Source: Aculops lycopersici (Eukaryota > Arthropoda > Arachnida > Trombidiformes > Eriophyidae). Taken from it: a stretch of 64,000 bases of DNA. The stretch is from NCBI GenBank assembly GCA_015350385.1, contig WNKI01000001.1, positions 2,610,751 through 2,674,750 of the forward strand, read 5' to 3'. A program made the translations under genes and the position numbers. This document shows positions 1-9,890 of this stretch, in pieces. The notes beneath the pieces are model-generated. The model saw only the letters and a list, made by a program, of their open reading frames with translations. It was not told the DNA's origin and searched no databases. The stretch's first letter is position 1. Every line of letters starts with the position of its first letter.

Positions 1-3000
1 AGAGAGAGAGAGGGAGAAAGTATGTGTGTCTGTGTCTATGTGTCGATGTCTATGTCTGATCGGCATACTTAAATCATGTGGAAAGATGGATTGCTAGACT
101 AGTAAACTGGCAGCGTTTCGAGTGTTTGATTTAATCAACCACCACTACTACTATTATCGCTATTTGGAAAGACATCTCCAATTAGCTAGTGATTGGAGAT
201 TCCACTGCCACCGAGACCAAAATCAGAACAAAGTTGCCGTTCATAGTTGTCGTCTTGGTCTTGATGGTTTTCGCGATGTTGGAGGCAATGACGTGAGTAG
301 GAAGAGGGAAGGGAGCAGGACGAGAAGAGAGGGAATAAGACGTTTTGCTGCTTGTGGGAAGGCAGCAAAAATGGTTAGACTCTCAAGTTTTTGTGGTAGA
401 TTTTGCTCAAGATATCTCGCACATACTCTCGCTAGCTTGGTGGCAATCCATCTCTAGTCGACGTAGAGACTTGAGAGTGTCGCGACGGTAGCGTTCGCGT
501 TGGCAACGACGGCGGTGGCGGCGGCATCATAGTAGGCAAGTGTGGGAGTCAAACAAAAATCGATTGCTCAGAGGGATGTGTACATTTGTTGTGCGAAATG
601 GAACATCAAGTATGACACTTGAGTTGCTGAAGCTCATCTGCAATGTTCATCTTGAAACGAGTAGGTGGTTGAGTTTAACTGCTAGTCGATCGTAGGCTCA
701 TTGCATGAAAATTAATAGCTAATTTGCCAAAAATAGAGACAGATGATCTTGGGACGAAGAGGCGCCGATGTGATACGCCGAATGTTTGGTTAAATCAGCG
801 TATCTGTTATCAATAAGTTTTATCTAAATTCCAACTTCCGGTTGGTTGCCGATATCAATACTCAATACTTCAGTCTGTATCTCTCTCTTCGGTCTTGCGG
901 TCAAGTTGTAGCTAACATGTGGACCACCAAAATGACGAGTCTTTTTCTGATACTGTCTTTTGAAGTGGACCATATTCGTCCTCGTCGTCCTTTGGAACCT
1001 TCAGTCTCGAATCCTGCCGCTTGGAATTACAATTGGATTTCGATGATAAAGATTGTAGCTTGAGTAAATAGAATAGAAAATAAAATGTCATTCTGCACGG
1101 AAAGAAATGGGAAAAGCTAGCACGTGGCTGGTGCACTAAGGATACTAGGAGTAGCTAGCCTTCAACTTTCCCAGACCGGAAATCAAAGCGCTTCCAAATT
1201 TTCCACAAGATTCTTGCTAGAGTTTTCAATACTAACACTTGCGAGGTTTAGTCAGGCTAGAGTTTACACAGTTTGACAGAGGTGAGAAAAACAGGCTATT
1301 CAATGCAAATCCTAGAGCGAGCGAGAGAGAGGGAAAAATCCGCCGAAAAGCCAATGCGGAGCGGAGGAAATGGCGGTGATTCCGGTCACGCAATAGACAG
1401 CATTCCCTAAACATGTACATTCCTGCATGCGAGATTGGCAGTTAAAAGTAGATGGTAATATTTTTTGATTTGAAATTGAGCAGAAGAGTCCAAATATTTG
1501 AGCGCCACCGAGAGGAGATGTAGTGCAAACAAGAAAAGTTCAATTTGTTGTGCGAATGTCAGATGGGTACGAAAGCTTACGAGATTATTATGCAACATTA
1601 TCATGCAGAATGCAAATGTCTCAAATTTTTGGTTCACCAAAAGAGAACAGTGTACAAAACAGAAGCTCATTGTATGAAACTGACACCATCACGTCAAGTA
1701 AATGATTTTTGCTTCGAAAAACTTTATATTTTACATAAGAATTCAATCAGCTCGAGAGTTGATAGCCTTTTAGCTTATAATAAATGGGAAAGGGAGAGAA
1801 AAAACCAATTTGACGCACGCGACACTCGCGCTGACCACTTGAGTGAGAGTTCATTTGGTCACACGCGCCAGTCTCTCTATCAACACAACACGCGCTCTGC
1901 AAAATCCATCGTTTACTCGTCGCCTTCTAATGCAATGAACGCTAACCTCATCATCGTCATCATCACTTTTTTAGCCTTCTTGTCCTCGGAGTTTAAGTAT
2001 AACAATTTATTATTTTCCACTCTCTCCCTCTTCTTCTGTTAGGAGAGCAGGCAAGTGGATTCTCAAACACAAGCGCAATCTAGCGAGTGATCAATGGGCA
2101 AAGTTGAGATGGGAAAAGAGATGGCCGGAGATGCTGCTTTGTATTTTGAGCTGCAAAAGTCAACAGCTAGCCGAGCGAATGAATTATGGGCAACTTTTTA
2201 ATGCCACAAATGCCACTGCTGCTCGCTTCCTATTATTGAGATCGTTGACCGCCAGACAGACCACCAGCAAGTATCTTCCTGATGCTCTTTTATGCTCCAC
2301 TAACTGCACCGCTGCCGCTGCCATTTGCTACCGGTTTTCATCTTATCCCCGTTCGACTCGTTCAACATCCTCTGCAACCACCACGAACACCAAATGGAAG
2401 TCAGTCGCACGCGACGATTTCCTTGGTCCGGTCAAATTGCTGGCCACTGCAGAGAGTTTGAGTAAATTTGCGCTACTGCCGCAGCAGCTTCAAATGATTG
2501 ATTTTTTGAGAACAGTTTAGTTGAGTTGAGGGTTTAGAAAGTTAAAAGGGAACCACAACACCAACAGCAACTACTACAATGACGACCACCAGTTAGTAAT
2601 TCAATTCGATATATTTAAGAGAGAAGGTGCTTGTTAACATTTCAACAGTTAGTTTGTCATTCTTATTGCTGTTTGCTGTAAAAAGAACAAGGAATTCTTT
2701 GGCCAGAAAATTGGATCGCCATGATGAGAACAAGAAGCGGGACTTTTATTAGAAGCTCCATCTATCTATTAGATTCCATCACCGACTTAACTCATAACCT
2801 CTAGCCGAACCGTTGATCGCACTCTGCGGTTGCAAACTCCTCTTGCCATCCATCTAGTTTAATACAATTTTAATCGCTCATTGTTATCATGGGTTACAGT
2901 TAAATTGGCCACCGAATGTCGCCCATTATCATTGTTGATGTTTCATGATCCATTCATTCAAATGATTGCTATAAAAGGGGGCCCAATGACTTACTCGCTG

Positions 3001-6000
3001 CTCGCAGATACCATAAACACAAATCAAACGCTAAGTGGCCGAAAGTAAAGTTGGTCTCTCGTTATTTATTAATGAAGCAAAATGTTTTCAAATGATTCAA
3101 TGTACAATTGAATGATTGATGTTCACCTTTGGCATCATCGTTTCTCTTTAAGAATAATTGCGGATGTTGTTTTTCCTCCACGCGCTTACTTATTTACTGG
3201 CACCGTTTGAACGTCGTTAGCAGGTGACCTCCGATTTACTTATTCATCATTTCAACAACAACAAAAAATCGTCGTGCTCCATGAATGAATCTCATCTCAT
3301 TCAGAGGAAGAAAAAGAGGAAAAAAACTAACGCCCTACACCTGCAAAATGATTGAGCCATTGCCCTTGGCCACCACCTGTCACTGTCTATGCTGACAGCG
3401 AGATATAGGACAGCTTTTAGCTTGGCAAATCTCGGCTATAGGACAAGTTTGCTTGTTGGACTTTAGCTCTCTTGCTTAAAATAGGATAGTAACAACAACA
3501 ACAACAACAATATGATTCGAGTCTTGAAATCTGATTCTCTCTCCCTCTCTCTCTATAAAAGAAAACTGGCCAACTAGAGAGCGCTGGCCACACTCTCGCT
3601 GGACTCTTTTGCATTCATGGTCACTCCACTTGAATTTCGAGGCTTCGGTCGAACCGGAAGCACGTGTTGCGAGCTCTAACACAACAGAAGTTTATCCGAA
3701 GCTGACAAAAATTACATGCTAAGCGTTCAAATAAACACACCGTCGTCGTTGGTCCGACACGTCGGCCCGCGTTCGTCACGTCTCTTGTCCCTAATGATTT
3801 GGTCGCTATGCACCAATGGTGGTGAAAAAACAGCAGCCAAGTCCAAATCGGATTTGAGCCGATGGAAACCGGAGATTCAATTGGCACTAGTGGTGGGTGC
3901 CACTGTGGACTTATCGCAACTTTGCTTCCCATTCGAATTCAAATCAAATGCCTTTCGCGAGTCGAGCACACGAATGAGCCACTGCTTTTCGGTAACGCAT
4001 CCAACCAACGGAGTTTTGGGTCTTTGGAGAGCTGAGCCAAAGCCGAATTATCGATTGCTCTTCTCGCTAAATAAATTCAAGTCGCCCTTCCACACGATCG
4101 AGTGCAAAAACCATTCAAAGTGAGAAAAATAATAATCATAATAATAATAATTGCAGCATTTGATTCACGCCTTAGGTGAGTCAACGCTCCTCTTTTTTGC
4201 CAGTGGATGCCGCCGCCGTCGCCCGCTCGACTGCTCATCTGACGCAACCACAATCGTAATTCTTGCGGTAAAGATAACAATGGTCGGTATTATCACACAA
4301 ACACTAACACAAACCAAACATACGCACAAAACTAGAGACTCAAACGGATGCCGAAGGCGGAAGACCAAAGCCCAAATCAAACTGGAGTCATGATGATCAA
4401 AACGCAAACATGTGGAGGAGAAACATACGGACAAAGTTTGTCTTGTGTCTATTGTATTGTAAGAAAATTGACTAGTGTGCCTATTGCACAACAACACAAC
4501 TAAATCAAATCAAATCAAACGAAACGAAACGAAACGCGACGAACGCGCGCCACTGGCAATCACAATCATACCTTTTGATTGTGGTGGTGGTGGTCGTTGG
4601 CTGCCTTTAGTTGGCCACTTGGAGGTAGAGGAGAGAAAAATTTGTAACTATTGCGGTCGGCGCCAACTCGGCCGACGCCAGTCCATTCATCTGCTCGATT
4701 CCATTGCCATTCATTAATTTGTTCACACGAACTCGCAACAACCACTTGTTCGTCGCTCTCCATTCGGCGCCTTAAATGGTTTGGAATTTTCATTTTTATT
4801 TCCATTCTCATTCTCATTCGCATTTAAACGACTGACGATCAGAGAGGAAGGCGAGCGAAGTGAAGAGGAGACACGAGATCTTTGGAGTTGGAGTTGGAGT
4901 TGGAGTTGGAGTTGAAGTGAGGTAACATGACGACCACGACTACGAGGATGATGATGAAGCGAAGGAGCTAATAGTAGTGGCAGTTGTTGTTGTTGCCGCT
5001 TTGTGAGGAAACCGGATGAATGGAGTTGATCGTTTAACAGTCTGAGCAATCGAGACAACAAAGTAGCAAAAACCAATGATAAACTGTTTGATGGACTCAC
5101 ACCCTCTCGTACACTAGATCTAATGGTAGTTTAGCCCAGTAGTTGGATCCATGTTTCTCTTGCTCCCGCTCCCAACACTGCGAGTGCCGGCGCCGCGACC
5201 ACCACTTGCCGCTAGCCAGCCATCAAGCTTGCTGGCTGGCTGACTAACTGGCTTACCAGAGAGCTACAAAAAAATCAGAGGAAACTTGAATGACACAAGT
5301 GGCGCTCATGTTGGCGCGCTCTCGCGGCGGCGCCGGGCACGCGAAGGTCGCCGCTCCACTATCCGATAGCAGGTGGTTCCTCTCTCTCTCTCTCGCTCTC
5401 GCTCTAGTCCATTGTGGTGAGCTTTCCATTGCTCACACCCTCATACTAATAGGCAAAGTTGTTGGAGTAGTTTCGGTGGATATAAGGCAATTTAATGGTT
5501 GGCCATACCGCGCGCAGGCGCACTCTTCGCCCGTCAAGCGGCTAAGTCATGCCAGCGCCAAGTGTTCCAAGTTTGTGTATAGTTGGCCAAGTGTATACAA
5601 ATACAAATACATATAAAAATACTCATACAAACACAAATGAAAAGGGAGAAAACCGCCGCCAACTTGAGGTCTTACTGGCTGCTTCTCCTTCTGCTTCTAC
5701 TGATCCCTTAACTGCCGCCGCCGCCGCCTCCGACTTATCCACTATAGTAAGCTAAAGAGATAGAGAGATCGAGAGACAAGTCGACTCGAGATTCTAGAGG
5801 CGCAAACTGTACGTCGATTCTGCGCACCATCACCGATAACAATTTGCTGCTACTTCTACTACTCCATCCCAATGTGTTCAGCATTCTCTCTCACACTTTT
5901 TGTGTCTCTCTTTCTCTATCTCTCTCTCGCATTGTATGCGAATAAGCGCCTATTTGCGTTTCTTTCAAAGAACTCATTCTATTCTCCTCTCTTGTTGTTC

Positions 6001-6130
6001 GACATCTATCCATTCATTCAAGTCTCTTGTGTCTACTCGCTAGTTCGGCTACTCGAATAACAAGAGGGCGAGAGAAGCAGCAAGCAATAGACTGAGTGAG
6101 AGAGAGAGACAATCTGGCCATATAGACAAA
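1..6130. other. Long non-coding region upstream of the SoxB gene
   Basis: I see no convincing protein-coding gene here. Open frames are short, low in complexity and match no family I recognise. The stretch is rich in simple repeats: GA/TG at 1-50, AAC at 3491-3510, AAT around 4128-4151, a CAAAT/CGAAA pentanucleotide run at 4501-4540, a TTGGAG hexanucleotide run at 4882-4917 and CT at about 5383-5405. Sox genes of the B group are often flanked by large regulatory deserts, so enhancers for the gene starting at 6131 are a reasonable inference. Non-coding first exons cannot be excluded. Confidence 0.6.
2970..2977 (+). promoter_or_regulatory. Consensus TATA box (TATAAAAG)
   Basis: TATAAAAGGGGG reads on the + strand, followed about 30 bp later by a pyrimidine-rich ACTCGCTGCTCGCAG stretch that could hold a start site. 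This is a textbook TATA element, yet no clear gene begins shortly downstream. It might drive a non-coding leader of the SoxB gene 3.1 kb away or an unrecognised transcript. Function is inferred only. Confidence 0.35.
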
Positions 6131-7420
6131 ATGGCCCAGTTAACAACATACGATTTGCAGCAATTGCACCAACACCATCAACAAGCCCAAGCTCAGCAGC
6201 AAACCCAATCGCAATCGCAACAACAACAACAACCTCATCACCAACATCAGCATCAATTGTCACAACAACAACAACAACTACATTATGTTCAACAATCACA
6301 ACAACCGCAACAACTTAGCTCGCCCCAACCGACACCCGCGATCACGCAACAGCAGCTGCAGCAGCAACTAGTTGACTTTCGCCACCATCAACAGCAGCAG
6401 CAGCAGCAACAACAACAACAACATCAGCATCAGCATCAATTACACCAGCAACATAGAAAGCTAATTGGATTGCATAACAACGATGCTCACCTGTCACCGA
6501 CCTCAGGTAACAACAACAACAACAATAATAATAACAACAACAACAATACTAATGCTAACAACACAAACTCGACAACGACCACGACCACGACGATAGCAAC
6601 GATGACGCAACAACAGAATAACATTAATGGCAATAACGACAACACAATCAATCACATCAACACCAACCAAAACCACAACCATCACCAAACGAGTTTGCAA
6701 TCAAATCATCAACACCAACACCATCATCATCAGCAGCATCAAAACCAACACCAACACCAGCAGCAGCAGGTGGCGGTGGTCGCGGCTGTCACTGCTGCAA
6801 GCAAGCATGTCAAGCGACCTATGAATGCCTTCATGGTTTGGTCTCGGGGCCAGAGGCGTAAGATGGCATCGGAGAATCCGAAGATGCACAATTCGGAGAT
6901 TAGCCGACGCTTAGGCACTAGGTGGAAGGAGTTGGCTGAAAGTGACAAGCGCCCGTTTATTGATGAGGCAAAGCGATTGAGGGCGCAGCACATCAAGGAG
7001 CACCCGGATTACAAATATAGGCCAAGGCGGAAGCCAAAGTTGATAGTTTCGGCGAGCTCGGCGGCGGCGGCAGCTGCCGCTGCTGCTGCGGCCGTTACAA
7101 ATGTCAATAATCCCATCATTGCGGTCCACAATCATCACATGACCACCGGCGTTCCTATGTCCGCGGCGGCAGCGGCCGCTGCTGCGGCGAATCAAATGGC
7201 CCAACAGCATGCAGTTGGCGTCGGGGTTACCGGCCTCTCAAATCCCTACCATCCCCATCACCACCATCACCATCATCATGCCGCAAGTGTGGCCGCCGCC
7301 GTAAACGCCCAAGCCGCCAATCATCAATCCGTTAATGCGCCCATTGACCTAGCTAGCCACCACACGCATTACCTGGCCGCCACTGGCTACCCCTATCACC
7401 AAGCTCCACCCCATTATTAG
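6131..7420 (+). CDS. SoxB-group (SoxB2/Sox21-like) HMG-box transcription factor
   Basis: This is a 429-aa single-exon protein with one HMG box at about residues 226-304. It contains RPMNAFMVWSRGQRRKMA, NPKMHNSEISRRLG, KRPFIDEAKRLRA and HPDYKYRPRRKPK. SoxB proteins bind the minor groove at ACAAAG-like sites and control neural and segmental patterning. The RRKPK ending of the box is the form usual in Sox14/Sox21 (B2) rather than Sox1/2/3. Within the box, RRLGTRWKELAESDK departs from the usual KRLGAEWKLLSEAEK. The N-terminal 220 residues are almost wholly Q, H, N and T runs. The C-terminal part has two long Ala runs (from about 310 and 345) and a His run. The ATG is preceded by ACAAA. The stop lies 170 bp from the stop of the convergent VPS35-like gene. 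The Sox assignment is firm; the B2 subgroup is probable. Confidence 0.93.
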   Translation: MAQLTTYDLQQLHQHHQQAQAQQQTQSQSQQQQQPHHQHQHQLSQQQQQLHYVQQSQQPQQLSSPQPTPAITQQQLQQQLVDFRHHQQQQQQQQQQQHQHQHQLHQQHRKLIGLHNNDAHLSPTSGNNNNNNNNNNNNNTNANNTNSTTTTTTTIATMTQQQNNINGNNDNTINHINTNQNHNHHQTSLQSNHQHQHHHHQQHQNQHQHQQQQVAVVAAVTAASKHVKRPMNAFMVWSRGQRRKMASENPKMHNSEISRRLGTRWKELAESDKRPFIDEAKRLRAQHIKEHPDYKYRPRRKPKLIVSASSAAAAAAAAAAAVTNVNNPIIAVHNHHMTTGVPMSAAAAAAAAANQMAQQHAVGVGVTGLSNPYHPHHHHHHHHAASVAAAVNAQAANHQSVNAPIDLASHHTHYLAATGYPYHQAPPHY

Positions 7421-7589
7421 CATCATTAATATAATAATATATATATATATATCATTGATATGTCGATATCAATATCAACAATTGAAAGTTGTAGTTGCAA
7501 TAATATTTGTATTAATTGTAACTACGATGATATGGTATCAATGTATAATATCATACATTCTATTATTATTATTATTATTACTAATATTA

Positions 7590-8756
7590 TCATTCGCTGA
7601 CCTCTGTAATGCTCGAGTCGGACATAAATTTGATTAGCATGTCCCGTCTGGCATTACCTATTTTCAACATTAAAATCGAAACCAATTCCTTGTGCAACGA
7701 TTCACTATTTTGCGCCTCCTTTATCGCGGTTAATCCACTCTCTAGTGCCTTGTCTATCAACTCTTCTTGACCGGGTAGTTTGTCGAGAGCGAATTTGATC
7801 AGTGCTCCCTTCATTGCAATTATATCCTGAGGCGGAATTTGCCTGTTTTCAATAATATTATCCACTTGCGCTGCAAGTTCCTCATATAAACTACTAATCT
7901 TCTCCTCTGTGAGATCGGAATCTGTAAGCTTACCAATGATGGCTATTAATATGTTTTTAACATTTACCTCGTCCATTAATAGGACGCAGGTATTAAAGAA
8001 TGGCTTCAACGTGGCTAGATGGAATTCATTTGGGAATACTTGAATAATACACTCCATTAGATACTCTTGGGCAATGGCATCTCTGCATGAAACAATTTGT
8101 TCCAATATTGATGGTAAAACTTTGTCCTTGTAACAGTCGACATTCAGTCCATCTAACTGCGACAATCTCACCAAATTTGTTCCAACCAACAGGCGGAGTT
8201 CTTGGCGATCTCTTTCCTTGCGATCGCGTTCCCTTGAATGACCTTGATGCTGAATCCTAACCCAAAGTTTGTTCATCTCGGCAAAATTGTTCAATATGAA
8301 ATCAATGGAATCTTGTAACACTCCCTCAGCGGGATTGTCATCGTTAGATGGCAAGACCTCGCGGCTCATTTGCAATAGATAGTTTCTCAGGAAGAGGCCA
8401 CGAATTGGATGCTGAATTCCACTGCACATCTCCACCAAGTCTTTGAGTATTTCCTTACGACATGCAGGCAACTTTTTCATATAAACATGACCAACTGTGA
8501 CTAATAAATATAAACGTGGCACAATATTACCAGCATGTTGCACCAACTCGTACAGATCCGCAATCTTGCGGCCGCTGTCAAATTCCTCGAGCAGGTGAAT
8601 AACCAAATGATTAAGTTGATCTGTTGTGGCAATGTAAACTTGATAATATTCCTTTGGAGATAATTTAGACGTCCTTAATTCGCCTAGAAACCGGGAAGCG
8701 TGATTTAGGGCATCCATAACTCGGCCCTCGTCTATTGAGCGTCTGTAATCAATCAT
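7590..8756 (-). CDS. VPS35: Truncated VPS35-like retromer subunit
   Basis: This 388-aa intronless frame aligns with the N-terminal half of VPS35, the long alpha-solenoid of the retromer cargo complex. It has the hallmark PRLYLL motif (residues 80-85), HPIRGLFLRNYLLQ, LNNFAEMNKLWVRIQHQGHSR and AQEYLMECIIQVFPNEFHL. VPS35 is normally close to 800 aa. This copy starts about 35 residues in and stops after roughly residue 430, so the C-terminal half that binds VPS29 is absent. An in-frame TAA just upstream of the ATG shows the start is not a missed extension. The conserved part has no frameshift. In known retromer the PRLYLL region contacts VPS26, so this could be a VPS26-only binding paralogue, a retrocopy, or a degenerating duplicate. 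The family is certain; function is open. Confidence 0.85.
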   Translation of the reverse strand: MIDYRRSIDEGRVMDALNHASRFLGELRTSKLSPKEYYQVYIATTDQLNHLVIHLLEEFDSGRKIADLYELVQHAGNIVPRLYLLVTVGHVYMKKLPACRKEILKDLVEMCSGIQHPIRGLFLRNYLLQMSREVLPSNDDNPAEGVLQDSIDFILNNFAEMNKLWVRIQHQGHSRERDRKERDRQELRLLVGTNLVRLSQLDGLNVDCYKDKVLPSILEQIVSCRDAIAQEYLMECIIQVFPNEFHLATLKPFFNTCVLLMDEVNVKNILIAIIGKLTDSDLTEEKISSLYEELAAQVDNIIENRQIPPQDIIAMKGALIKFALDKLPGQEELIDKALESGLTAIKEAQNSESLHKELVSILMLKIGNARRDMLIKFMSDSSITEVSE

Positions 8757-9279
8757 GTTGATATAATGTTATATTAGATTATAATACAGTAGATTATTAT
8801 ATTTTAGATAATATTAATATCATATCGATGTGTCAAAGAGTAAACATTGGCAAAGAGGCGTAAATTTTGACCGTGGCGAACGCGTCGTCACTGCGCAAGC
8901 ACATGGGAAAACTAGACTTTGCGGGGGCAGGGAAAGCCAATGGACGAATACAGAAGTTTTTCATGTTGGATTGCAATGGATGGAAAAAGGAGAGACTTGC
9001 GCCGCCTGTGTTGCAGTGCGAACTAAAGTTTGCCTTAAAGTCTATGGACAGAGCATCAAGGGGGAGACTCGGGCAATGGGGTCTTGTTTTGCTTGGAGTG
9101 GTGTTTTCACATTGCACATTGCACACTCGAACACATTTCTATTCTATTGCCATTACTGCTGCTGCTGTTGCCGCCGCTGCTAGACTTTGGCCGCCGAACA
9201 AATCAACGTAGACTCTTTGCCATCCATGAAGTCCTTTTCTCGCACACACACCGCGACGAATCCCGGAGACTAGGGCGAC

Positions 9280-9313
<34 letters not shown>

Positions 9314-9890
9314 ATGCGAGAGTAAGACAAGAAAACTACCACCACAATCACCCATACTATAATTATTATTATTACAATATAATCATTATCTTTATCATTA
9401 TATCTTCAGTCCCATTATTATCCTTATTATTATTATCAAATCAACAACACCATGCTTTCATCATCATCATCATATTAGCTACTACAATTATTATTCTATT
9501 CTATTCTATTGTGCGTGTATGTATTCTAACCACCGCTCCTTATATATCCAAATCGCGATATAATGCTACCGCTTCTTGCAATTGCATCAAAGCGTTACAA
9601 CCCTTGATTCATAGATTTTCATTATATCCTAAGCAGCACATGAAGATCAACACTCGAGATCACGTATCTCCTGCTGCTTACTATTACAATTATTATTCTC
9701 CATCATTACATTATTACCGCATTATTCATTGAACAACTAGATCGTTTATATCATTTAAATTATACTATATCAAACTCGTCCTGCTTATAGTATCATTCAT
9801 TATTATCATCTGAATGTATAAGCTGAGCCAAATCGAGTATTATAACTGGAACAAACAAACAACAACCACAACAACTACCACTACATCAAA
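8757..9890. other. Divergent intergenic region
   Basis: This lies between the VPS35-like gene (-) and the TMEM131-like gene (+), so it probably carries both promoters. It holds a GAC trinucleotide tract at about 9288-9316 and then AT-rich, ATT-repeat DNA up to the 9891 start. No coding region is recognised. Confidence 0.5.

Noticed and set aside
3716..4123. 135-aa plus-strand frame in the region upstream of the SoxB gene
   Set aside because: ATG start but no recognisable motif, and composition like the surrounding non-coding DNA.
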